Source: Intrasporangiaceae bacterium URHB0013
GTDB lineage: Bacteria > Actinomycetota > Actinomycetes > Actinomycetales > Dermatophilaceae
Direction of reading: 5' to 3'
NCBI GenBank assembly: GCA_000620545.1
Contig: JIBA01000017.1
Span: 62,001-126,000 of the forward strand
DNA length: 64,000 nt
Shown here piece after piece: positions 18,262-26,154 of this stretch. Every line of letters starts with the position of its first letter. Position 1 is the first letter of the stretch. Both the position numbers and the translations under genes were made by a program. The notes under the pieces are model-generated. The model was not told the DNA's origin, ran no database searches, and saw only the letters and a list, made by a program, of their open reading frames with translations.

Positions 18262-18385
18262 GTCCTCGCGCTTGCGCACACCCCAGAACGGGTGCGGCCA
18301 GGTCTTCACCCGGGGCACCCCACCGCGAAGGAGGGTTGCCGACCAGCGAGCCGGGGCTTGTCGCTGGTACTCATGACCTGGTCCA
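18262..18385 (-). promoter_or_regulatory. SAM-IV riboswitch controlling metX
   Basis: On the minus strand the leader carries the SAM-IV core in order: P1 CCAGGTC (18381-18375) pairing with GACCTGG (18304-18298), then GTACCAGCG...AAGCCCCGGC, GCTGGTCGGCAACCCTCC, GCGGTGGGGTGCCCCGGGTG, and a downstream GC-rich hairpin or pseudoknot segment with GTGTGCGC ending shortly before the metX ribosome-binding site. Arrangement and sequence match the actinobacterial class that represses sulphur-amino-acid genes when S-adenosylmethionine is high. The proximity of the 3' element to GAGGAG suggests translational control. The outer boundaries are approximate. Confidence 0.9.
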
Positions 18386-18570
18386 ACCATACGCGAGGCC
18401 CTGCCCTGGACAGATCCGCCGGTCCACGACATGGACTCCCCCAAGCGCGGACACGCCTGCCGCGGCGCCGAGCCGCGTGCCGGCACACGACCCGCTCCGA
18501 CCGGTTCGCACCGACCGAACGTCGACACCGCGCGGTGTGGCCGAGAGGCAGGCCGGCCTGCCCGGGTGGC

Positions 18571-20124
18571 TCAGGCGCAGCGACGGGGTCGGATGCCGCG
18601 GTCGAGTGCGTCGCGCACGAGCCGGCTGAGGCGGTGGTCCGGCTCCAGCTCGAGCGCCTGGTCGACCGCGACGCCGGCGCGCGCCCCGTCACCGCACCAC
18701 CAGGCGAGCGAGGCGACGATCGACAGCAACGGCGCGGCATGGGCAGCTGGCGTGAGGCGGCAGACCTGCTCCAGACGAGACAAGAGAAGCCGCGGCGTCG
18801 CTGCCTCGTCCCAGTCGTCCCAGCCGGTGGTGCCCTCAGGTGCGCTGGCACCTGCACCGGCACCCGACCGCTCGTCCGCGGGCTCCACGGGCCGGCCATC
18901 CCACGAGGCCCCGTCGTGTTCGCCTCGCCGGCCGGAACCCACCAGCTCGTCCAGCTCGTCCAGCTCGTCCAGCTCGTCGAGCTCGTCGAGCCCGTCCAGG
19001 GCGCGCCGGAGGTCGAACCCGTCCGGGGCCGTCCCGGCGGAGCCGGTCGATGAGGCATCGCCCCCGTGCGCCAACAGCTCGTGAAGGGCACGCAACGCGT
19101 CGAGGTCGGGTTCCGGGAGTCGGGCGCCGACCTCGGTGCCCGACCACCGAACGGGGCCCTCGGTGTGGCGGGCATCGCACTCAGGAGCCGCCGAGTCATG
19201 GTCGTAGGGCTCGTCCGCGGCCGGGGCGAGCCGCAGCTCCGGGCCGAGAAGGACCTCGAGCAGCACGGCGACGTCAGCGGGGAACCGGTCGGGCGCCACC
19301 GTGCCCGGGCACAACCACCCCACGAGGGCGTCGCGGACCTCGACGTCGCGCAGCGGTCCCACCAGGGACGGTAGCCAGTGTTCGACGCCGTAGCCCTCGA
19401 CCTCACCGTGCAGCACCCCGCCCCAGGCGACCAGGGCGTCGTTGACGAGGAACTGGCGAGCGGTCGGGTCGCCACCGTCCAGAACGCCCAGACGCCCCTC
19501 CGCCTCGCGTGATCGACGCTTCGACGGTCGGCGGCGCCCGCGCGGGTCCGGTTGTTCTGCGATGGCACCGCCGGCGGCGGCATACCGGCGCTGCCAGTCC
19601 TCGATGGCCGCGACGGCGAGGTCGTGCCTGGGCTCCGACGGGGCCAGTGGCTCGACGAGCCGAGCCAGCCCGCCTCGGTCCGGCAGCACGGCGTGTCCCA
19701 ACGCCACGTAGCCCGCCACCGCTGGCACGTCGGCCTGATCCGGCAGGAGCCACCCCTCGTCCGGGCAGCAGTCACACCCGACGGAGCGCCACCGGCCGTC
19801 GTGCACGACGAGCCGCTCGCGGACGACGACGCGGTCGGACTCGACTCCGGCTGCGAGCGCCTCGAGGAGGGGAAGGGACTCACCCGGCTCGTCCTCGAAG
19901 CCCACCAGCGCCATGGACGACGGAGAGTCCTGGAGCAGGGCCGGCAGCGTTCGCACCGCCGCCTCGGCGGCCAGGGTGGAGTCGACGAGGTCGAGCCGGG
20001 CGACAAGCCCGAGCCGTTTGCCGTGGAAGCACACCACGACGACGCTCCGCACCGGCTGGAAGCCGAGGTGGAAGGGGATGACGGTCAGCAGCTCGGCTGG
20101 CCCGGACAGTGAGATCTTCGGCAT
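18571..20124 (-). CDS. DUF4192 protein with Leu-Asp-Glu tandem repeat
   Basis: 517 residues; starts MPKISLSGPAELLTVIPFHLGFQP, the typical DUF4192 opening, followed by SVVVVCFHGKRLG. No enzymatic motif is known for the family, which is widespread in Actinobacteria. The N-terminal half (about 200 residues) and the C-terminal helical part (LEQVCRLTPAAHAAPLLSIVASLAWWCGDGARAG, in part) look conserved. Between them is a Gly/Ser/Asp-rich linker with five in-frame copies of Leu-Asp-Glu near residue 390. The ATG at 20124 is chosen over upstream starts because the conserved N-terminus begins there. Confidence 0.75.
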   Translation of the reverse strand: MPKISLSGPAELLTVIPFHLGFQPVRSVVVVCFHGKRLGLVARLDLVDSTLAAEAAVRTLPALLQDSPSSMALVGFEDEPGESLPLLEALAAGVESDRVVVRERLVVHDGRWRSVGCDCCPDEGWLLPDQADVPAVAGYVALGHAVLPDRGGLARLVEPLAPSEPRHDLAVAAIEDWQRRYAAAGGAIAEQPDPRGRRRPSKRRSREAEGRLGVLDGGDPTARQFLVNDALVAWGGVLHGEVEGYGVEHWLPSLVGPLRDVEVRDALVGWLCPGTVAPDRFPADVAVLLEVLLGPELRLAPAADEPYDHDSAAPECDARHTEGPVRWSGTEVGARLPEPDLDALRALHELLAHGGDASSTGSAGTAPDGFDLRRALDGLDELDELDELDELDELVGSGRRGEHDGASWDGRPVEPADERSGAGAGASAPEGTTGWDDWDEAATPRLLLSRLEQVCRLTPAAHAAPLLSIVASLAWWCGDGARAGVAVDQALELEPDHRLSRLVRDALDRGIRPRRCA

Positions 20125-20256
20125 GCAATGAGCCTGACCCGCGTCACCGGAGCGCGGCAGGGCCATGGGCTCACCTGTGGATCGACGCCGACCACGGCGA
20201 AGGGGTGTGGATCACGGGACCGCTGCCGGGACCCGCACCGGTCGGTGCAGCCTCTG

Positions 20257-20973
20257 TCAACGCTCCAGGCGCTTGCGGACCGACTCCAAGACGTAGTCCG
20301 TCGCGGCCTGTCGCATCCCCTCGGGCAGACGCATGCGTTCCTGGCGATCCGATCCCGTGTCGGGGCGGGTAGACGCACCGGGTGCGCTCGACGCGCTTGG
20401 TGAGCCGGCATCCGGCTTCGAGCGCGAGCCGCCCGCCACCCGCGTGACCTGACTGGCCATGAAGCCGGGTGCCGCGGCCCCGGTGGTGTCGCGGTCGCGT
20501 CGCGGGGCGTCCTCCACACCACCCGACCGCACCGGCGCGCTCGAGTCGTGCTGCCCGTCCACGCGCACACCGGGAACGGTCGTCCGGGAGGCGTCCGAGG
20601 ATGCCTCCGCGGGCCTATGACGGGGTTCCGGCCGGTGCCGCCCCTGACCGATCTCCCACGCGATGAAGCGCTCGGTCTCCTCGAAGAAGGCCTTGATCGC
20701 CCACGAGAGGACGACGGCGTCGTCGGCCGCGCCGATGACGGGCAGGATCGCCTCGGGCAGCAGGTCGACGGGCGAGGCGACGTAGACGACCGCCGCCGCG
20801 ACGAGCCAGAGGCGCTTGAGGGTGGTGCCGGCATACGCGCCTTCCACGGTCGAGCGCACCAGGCGTGGCACGGCCTGGACCCGCTCGGGGATGCTCGGCG
20901 CGCCGGGGCGCGTGGCAGCGCGGACGACCGAGGCGACGGTCGCGGCCATCTTGATGCGGGACGCGGTCTTCAT
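20257..20973 (-). CDS. DUF1232 (YkvA-like) membrane-associated protein
   Basis: 238 residues. Residues about 50-95 carry the DUF1232 core, a hydrophobic helix followed by VYVASPVDLLPEAILPVIGAADDAVVLSWAI (in part), with the family hallmark SPxDLLPE. The C-terminal half is charged and Pro/Arg/Ser-rich with no recognised domain. Family function is unknown. Confidence 0.75.
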   Translation of the reverse strand: MKTASRIKMAATVASVVRAATRPGAPSIPERVQAVPRLVRSTVEGAYAGTTLKRLWLVAAAVVYVASPVDLLPEAILPVIGAADDAVVLSWAIKAFFEETERFIAWEIGQGRHRPEPRHRPAEASSDASRTTVPGVRVDGQHDSSAPVRSGGVEDAPRRDRDTTGAAAPGFMASQVTRVAGGSRSKPDAGSPSASSAPGASTRPDTGSDRQERMRLPEGMRQAATDYVLESVRKRLER

Positions 20974-21081
20974 GCCCGGCCCAACGAACGGGTGCCCGGG
21001 GCGATTCCCCGGGGCGGACGGCGATACGGAACAGTGATCTGCATACTCCTCACGGGTCAGGGCGTACCCAACCGGTCCGGT

Positions 21082-21828
21082 TCAGCGACCGAAGGTCTCG
21101 ACGGAAGGGAACTCCTTGGCCGCCTGCTTGCCGATGCGGTTCAGCATGTAGACGTCGACCGCGGCGCCGATGAGGCCGCCGACGAAGGGCACCGCGCGGC
21201 CGAGTCTGGCGAACGTGCCCTGCCCGATGCGTCCGAGCAGGCGGAAGCCGACGGCCTTGTTGAGGACCATGAGTGCGGGGGCGGGCAAGCGGTCGAAGGC
21301 GACCGACGACAGCTTGCCGCCCGCGGCCTGCAGGCCCGCCTTCTTGAGCAGGTCCTCGCTGTCGGCGCCGGCGAGGGTCAGCAGGATCGCCGAGCGGATC
21401 TCGGGCTGGTCGATGTCGTAGCCGCGCACCTTCGCCGTGGCCGCCGTCATGCGTGTGGCGAGGAGGTAGAACTCGAGGACGTTGGCGGGCAGTGAGATCG
21501 GCATCGTGAAGAAGCCGCCGACGCCGGTGACGAAACCGCCAATGGCGCCGAGCTGACGGTGGTCGCGCACGATGATCCGCAGCGCCTGGTCGCTGTCGCC
21601 GCGGGCGTGCTTGAGCGCGTTCGCGGCGACCTCGTGCGCCGGGTCGAACGGTCCCCTGCCGTCGATGCCCACGTCGAGCAGCCGCTCGACGAGTCGGGTC
21701 GCAGCTCCGGTGAGCCCGCCCTCAGCCGGCAGGGCGGCTCGCTCGAGGGCGCCGGCGTCCTTTGCCGTGCGCAGCTTCACAGCGGTCGCGTCCGATGCCG
21801 CGACCGTCTCGTTCCTGCCCCAACCCAT
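21082..21828 (-). CDS. EcsC family protein
   Basis: 248 residues. The central part (GGFVTGVGGFFTMPISLPANVLEFYLLATRM, in part) and the C-terminal LGRAVPFVGGLIGAAVDVYMLNRIGKQA are characteristic of the EcsC family, whose biochemical role is unknown. Several hydrophobic, Gly-rich segments suggest membrane association. The ATG at 21828 gives MGWGRNETV; a GTG nine bases upstream with a closer GGAG is an alternative. It is divergent from the MalY-like gene. Confidence 0.8.
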   Translation of the reverse strand: MGWGRNETVAASDATAVKLRTAKDAGALERAALPAEGGLTGAATRLVERLLDVGIDGRGPFDPAHEVAANALKHARGDSDQALRIIVRDHRQLGAIGGFVTGVGGFFTMPISLPANVLEFYLLATRMTAATAKVRGYDIDQPEIRSAILLTLAGADSEDLLKKAGLQAAGGKLSSVAFDRLPAPALMVLNKAVGFRLLGRIGQGTFARLGRAVPFVGGLIGAAVDVYMLNRIGKQAAKEFPSVETFGR

Positions 21829-21997
21829 GATGCCCACCGGGCTCCACCCCTTCGTCCGTCGTCCCTGTGTGGCGGCTGTCCTTGCGCCGCCGACGACACC
21901 GTATGCCGGTTCGGGTCGCCCGTGACGTCCTCGTACCCAGTCGACCCGGCCGGGACCACACGAGACGGCGTCGGTCGGCTCTCGTAGGGTCACTCCC

Positions 21998-23164
21998 ATG
22001 GGCGAGAGGCGCGGGACGGACGCGACGATCTTGGGCGTGCCGCTGGCGCACCTCCGACGGGACCGTACGTCCGTGAAATGGGCCCGCTACGACCCCGACG
22101 TGATCCCGATGTGGATCGCGGAGATGGACTGCGCGCCGTGTCCGGCCGTCGTCGAGGCCGTCAGCGCCGCCGTGAGGCGGGGCGACACCGGCTACGCACC
22201 GACGGAGGAGTATGCCGCCGAGGTCGCTGCCTTCACCGACGCCGAGTGGGGCTGGGCCTTCGACGCAGGCGCGACGACCCGGGTGGCCGACGTGCTGACC
22301 GGAGTGACGCACCTGCTCGGCCTCTTCACGGACCCCGGCGGCCCGGTGGTCGTGAGTTCGCCGGTCTACAACGCCTTCTACGAGGTCATCGAGGCGTGCG
22401 GGCGCCAGGTGAAGGAGGCACCGCTCGGCCCCGACCACCGACTCGACCTCGACCGTCTCGCCGACGTCTTCGCCGAGGTGACCACGGACGGCGCCCGGGC
22501 GGCATACCTGCTCTCCAACCCGCACAACCCGACGGGCACGGTGCACACGCCAGCCGAGCTGGAGGCTCTCGCCCGGGTCGCCGACGAGCACGGCGTCCGA
22601 GTGGTCTCCGACGAGATCCACGGCCCGCTGGTGCTCCCGACGAGCACGTTCACGCCCTACCTCACGGTCCCGGGCACGGAGCGCGGTGTCACCGTCACCT
22701 CCGCCTCCAAGGCGTGGAACCTCGCCGGGCTCAAGGCCGCGATCATCGTGCCCGGCGACGACGCCGTGGACGCCGTGCGCCGGCTGCACCACTTCGTCAC
22801 GTTCGGCGCGAGCCACCTCGGCGTCATCGCGCAGACCGCGGCCTACCGCGACGGGCGCGAGTGGTTACGCCGGCTCGTCGACGAGCTCGACGCGAACCGA
22901 CGCCTGCTCACCGACCTCGTCGCCGAGCACCTGCCCGGCGCGCGTCTCGTCGTGCCCGAGTCGACCTACCTGGCGTGGCTCGACCTCGCCGACCTGGGCC
23001 TCGGCGACGACCCTGCAGGCGAGGTGCTGCGGCGTGCGCGCGTCGCGCTCTCTCCGGGGCCCATCTTCGGCTCCGGTGGTGCGGGCCACGCCAGGATTAA
23101 CTACGCCACCTCCCCCGACGTGCTCGCTGAGGCGATCAGGCGCATCGCGAGCTGCCTTGACTGA
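21998..23164 (+). CDS. MalY/PatB-type PLP enzyme, probable cystathionine beta-lyase
   Basis: Fold-type I PLP enzyme (388 residues). It contains MWIAEMDCAPCPAV near the N-terminus, typical of MalY/PatB; SNPHNPTGTVHTPAEL; VVSDEIHGPL with the PLP-contacting Asp; and SASKAWNLAGLKAA carrying the Schiff-base Lys. Family members cleave C-S bonds of cystathionine or cysteine conjugates. With metX 4 kb away a role in sulphur metabolism is reasonable, but the two genes are not linked in an operon. The ATG at 21998 follows AGGG. Confidence 0.85.
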   Translation: MGERRGTDATILGVPLAHLRRDRTSVKWARYDPDVIPMWIAEMDCAPCPAVVEAVSAAVRRGDTGYAPTEEYAAEVAAFTDAEWGWAFDAGATTRVADVLTGVTHLLGLFTDPGGPVVVSSPVYNAFYEVIEACGRQVKEAPLGPDHRLDLDRLADVFAEVTTDGARAAYLLSNPHNPTGTVHTPAELEALARVADEHGVRVVSDEIHGPLVLPTSTFTPYLTVPGTERGVTVTSASKAWNLAGLKAAIIVPGDDAVDAVRRLHHFVTFGASHLGVIAQTAAYRDGREWLRRLVDELDANRRLLTDLVAEHLPGARLVVPESTYLAWLDLADLGLGDDPAGEVLRRARVALSPGPIFGSGGAGHARINYATSPDVLAEAIRRIASCLD

Positions 23165-23183
23165 CCCGGCTTCCGTCCCACCC

Positions 23184-24908
23184 ATGGTCGCCCTCGTCCT
23201 CGGCCCCCAGGGGGCGTATGCCGTGGGGCCGGGGGTCGACGAGGCGTGGCGGCTCGGCGACGTGGTGGGTCGGTTCGCCGACACGGCGAGACGTCTGGGG
23301 CCCCGCTGGGTCGTGTGGTCCGCTGCGTCCACCCTGCGGGGCATCGTCGGAGCCGGCGTCGACGTGTCACGCACGTGGGACCTGGCCGAGGCGCATCGCA
23401 TCGTCCACGGAGGCTGGTGGGCGACGCCCGGCCACGTCGTCGCGGGATGCCGCGGTTTGGCCGAGTCGGACGTACCCGCGCCACGTTCGCCCCGGCTCAG
23501 CGGGTTCGACGGCGACCTCTTCGACGTCGCCGCCGGCGAGGACGTGTGCCTGCTGACGGCCGAGGGACACCTCCGTGCGGACGCGATCGCCTGGGCGACC
23601 GACGACGGACGGCTGCGCGAGCTGGCTGTGCTGGCCCTCGACTGCCAGTCGGCGCAACGCGATGCACTCGAGCGCATCGGTGGAGCGCACGTCAGCCGGC
23701 TCGAGCGCACCGTGTGGTCCGAGTCCGCGGCGGCCGTGCTGTGCCTCGAGCTGGAACGCGACGGGCTACCGGTGGACCGGGTGGCGGCTGAGGACCTCAT
23801 CGCGGCCTCAGCTGGGCCGCGCCCGCACGACGACGAGGAGGCCGCTCGCATCCGAGGCGATCGCGACGCGGTGGTGCTGCGCCACGCGGGCGGCCGCGAG
23901 CGCACCGATCTGCGCAACCCCGGCCAGGTACGCGACCTGCTGCTCTCGGTCGGCGTCGACGTGCCCAGCACCCGCGCCTGGGTGCTCGAGCCCTACCGGC
24001 ACACGCACCCCCTCGTGGACGCACTGCTGCGGTGGCGCAAGGACGAGAGAATCGCGACGACGTACGGCTACCGCTGGCTGGACGACCACGTGGGGACCGA
24101 TGACCGGCTCCGCGGCGGCTGGACCGCCTGCGACGGCGCCGCCGGGCGCATGACTGCCCAGAACGGTCTCCACAACCTCCCGGCTCCCCTGCGCCCGGCG
24201 ATCTGCGCGGCCCCGGGCCACGTCTTCGTCCGCGCCGACCTCGGCCAGATCGAGCCCCGCGTGCTCGCGGTCGTCAGCGCCGACCGGGCCTTCGCCGAGG
24301 CGACCCGTGCCGACGACCTCTACGCTCCGGTCGCCGCCAAGCTCGGCGCCGACCGGCCGCGGGCCAAGGTGGCGGTCCTCGCGGCGATGTACGGGCAGCG
24401 CTCGGGCGCGGCGGGCGAGGCCCTCAAGGATCTCGAGCGTGCCTATCCGGTCGCCATGGGGGTGCTCGACCGCGCGTACGCCGACGGCGTCGCCCGGCGC
24501 CCGGTGCGGACGTGGGGCGGTCGGCTCATCCGCTTTGGCGGCGTGCCGGTGCCGGCCCTCGAGCCGGGAGCGCAGGAGCCGTCGGGGAGCGCCGAGTTCT
24601 CGGCCAGCGGCGCCGACGGGGCGCGGGGGCGCTTTGCGCGCAACGCGATCATCCAGGGGTCGGCCGCCGAGCTCTTCAAGGCCTGGGCCGCAACGGTGCG
24701 CCACGCGGTGCGCCCCCTCGGCGGTCAGATCGTGCTGTGCCTCCACGACGAGCTGCTCGTCCACGTGCCTGAGCAGCACGCGTCAGCAGCAGCCGCTGCC
24801 GTCGAGGGGACGCTGACGAGCGCCGCCCGCACGTGGGCCGGCACCGACGAGGTGCGGTTCGTCGCCGACACGTCCGTGGTGCGCCGCTGGAGCGAGGCCA
24901 AGGCCTAG
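23184..24908 (+). CDS. Family A DNA polymerase, short actinobacterial form
   Basis: 574 residues, much shorter than PolA and lacking the 5' nuclease domain. Polymerase motif A is RADLGQIEPRVLA (Asp352), motif B is compressed around RPRAKVAVLAAMYGQRSG, and motif C is CLHDELLVH (Asp522-Glu523). The N-terminal 200 residues are in the place of a 3'-5' exonuclease domain, but I cannot see an intact DEDD set, so proofreading is uncertain. Starts are ATG 23184, or a TTG at 23157 overlapping the preceding gene. Related proteins are annotated as bifunctional exonuclease/polymerase in Actinobacteria; their role (repair or lesion bypass) is open. Confidence 0.82.
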   Translation: MVALVLGPQGAYAVGPGVDEAWRLGDVVGRFADTARRLGPRWVVWSAASTLRGIVGAGVDVSRTWDLAEAHRIVHGGWWATPGHVVAGCRGLAESDVPAPRSPRLSGFDGDLFDVAAGEDVCLLTAEGHLRADAIAWATDDGRLRELAVLALDCQSAQRDALERIGGAHVSRLERTVWSESAAAVLCLELERDGLPVDRVAAEDLIAASAGPRPHDDEEAARIRGDRDAVVLRHAGGRERTDLRNPGQVRDLLLSVGVDVPSTRAWVLEPYRHTHPLVDALLRWRKDERIATTYGYRWLDDHVGTDDRLRGGWTACDGAAGRMTAQNGLHNLPAPLRPAICAAPGHVFVRADLGQIEPRVLAVVSADRAFAEATRADDLYAPVAAKLGADRPRAKVAVLAAMYGQRSGAAGEALKDLERAYPVAMGVLDRAYADGVARRPVRTWGGRLIRFGGVPVPALEPGAQEPSGSAEFSASGADGARGRFARNAIIQGSAAELFKAWAATVRHAVRPLGGQIVLCLHDELLVHVPEQHASAAAAAVEGTLTSAARTWAGTDEVRFVADTSVVRRWSEAKA

Positions 24909-24919
24909 ACCCGCAAACC

Positions 24920-25133
24920 GTCGAGAGGCCAAATCTCGCGACCGCCGCCACGTCGAGAGGCCACACGCCGCGGCCCCCCGTTACGTCGCCAGGCCAAGGG
25001 CTGCCGGGTCAGACCTGGCAGCCCTTGGCCTCTCGACGTTCGGCGGGCCGCAAACGTTGGCCTCTCGACGTTCGGCGGGCCGCAAACGTTGGCCTCTCGA
25101 CGTTCGGGAGGCCGCAAACGTTGGCCTTTCGAC
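24920..25133. repeat. Mirrored array of 32-bp repeats around a 15-bp-stem hairpin
   Basis: The 13-mer GTCGAGAGGCCAA occurs three times in plus orientation (24920, 24952 ending in C, 24985 as GTCGCCAGGCCAA) and four times inverted as TTGGCCTCTCGAC (25025, 25057, 25089, and 25121 with one change). Spacing is 32 bp throughout, except for one 33. The two halves meet at a hairpin: 24991-25005 pairs perfectly with 25017-25031. The right half is three nearly identical 32-bp units. It fills the whole gap between convergent genes. It could terminate both, but its regularity exceeds a terminator. There are no spacers, so it is not CRISPR. Confidence 0.85.
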
Positions 25134-25135
25134 GG

Positions 25136-26059
25136 TTAATGGTCGTCGTCGGTGACGTCCTTGAGGAACGCCTCGAACTCCGCACCGATCTCGTCGGCGG
25201 TGGGCAGGTCGGACAGGTCGGTCGCGAGGAGGCTGCGCTGCTGGCGACCCTCGAGGAAGGTGTCGTACTGCTGCTCGAGGGCCCGCACGACGGCGGTGAT
25301 CTCGTCGGACTCCTCCATCTGGCGGGTGATCTCGGCGCGGTTGAGCCCGGCGGTGGCCGCGAGCTCGCGCAGGTCGAGGTCGAGCCCGGTGGCAGCGCGG
25401 ACCCGCTCGAGACCCAGCACGGCGGCATCGGCGAACTCGCTCTGCCCGAGGTAGTGCGGCACGTGGACGGCGAAGCCCATCGCGTCGAGGCCCGCCTCGC
25501 CGAGGCGGAGCTCAAGGAGCGACGAGAAGCTCGCCGGGACCTGGACGGTGCCGAAGGCCGGGTCGTTGCCGGTGACGAGACGCGGGTTGGTGCCGTGGGC
25601 CGTCACGCCGAGGGGGCGGGTGTGCGGCACGGCCATCGGGATGCCGTGGACGCTCACGGTGAGGTCGACGCCGAAGGCCTTGACGAGCATCGTGGTGGCC
25701 TCGACCATGCGGTTCCACTGGTAGTCGGGCTCGGGTCCGACGAGGAGCAGGAAGGGCACGCCCTCCTTGTCGACGACCCGGTGCAGCAACAGGCTCGGGT
25801 CGTCGTAGCTGCTCCAGTGGTCGCGGTCGAAGACCATGACAGGACGGCGGCCGCGGTAGTCGAGCAGCTGGTCGACGTCGAAGGAGGCGATGACGCGCGA
25901 CTCGTGCGTCTCGAGGATGTGGTCGGCCATCAGTCTCTGGGTGTGGCCGGCGTCGATGAATCCGCCGAGGGCGACCACGAGCACCGACGCCTGCAGCTGC
26001 TGGAGCTGGCTCGGTGAGGTGTCACTCTCGAACTGGAAGAGCTCGGTCGGGTCCTGCAC
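25136..26059 (-). CDS. PAC2 family protein (proteasome assembly chaperone-like)
   Basis: 307 residues. VLVVALGGFIDAGHTQRL near the start, then FDVDQLLDYRGRRPVMVFD, VGPEPDYQWNRM and GIPMAVPHTRP are typical of the actinobacterial PAC2 family, named after eukaryotic proteasome assembly chaperone 2. The bacterial role is not established. The C-terminus is acidic. The GTG at 26059 with AAAGG nine bases upstream is preferred; it begins VQDPTELFQFE. It lies 95 bases downstream of hrpA in the same orientation and may be cotranscribed with it. Confidence 0.85.
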   Translation of the reverse strand: MQDPTELFQFESDTSPSQLQQLQASVLVVALGGFIDAGHTQRLMADHILETHESRVIASFDVDQLLDYRGRRPVMVFDRDHWSSYDDPSLLLHRVVDKEGVPFLLLVGPEPDYQWNRMVEATTMLVKAFGVDLTVSVHGIPMAVPHTRPLGVTAHGTNPRLVTGNDPAFGTVQVPASFSSLLELRLGEAGLDAMGFAVHVPHYLGQSEFADAAVLGLERVRAATGLDLDLRELAATAGLNRAEITRQMEESDEITAVVRALEQQYDTFLEGRQQRSLLATDLSDLPTADEIGAEFEAFLKDVTDDDH

Positions 26060-26154
26060 GGGTCTGGCCTTTCGTCGTACGGGTCCTTCGTGCAACGCCC
26101 CGCGGCGTCCCATGATTCCCCCGTACGCCGTGCCCGACGGGTCGGCAGCGGAGC

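Noticed and set aside
21070-21082. AACCGGTCCGGTT as a terminator of the EcsC-like gene
   Set aside because: Only a 6-bp stem with a 1-base centre that overlaps the stop codon; too small to support a call.
24920-25133. CRISPR array
   Set aside because: Units are 32 bp head-to-tail without spacers, in two opposite orientations, and no cas genes are near.
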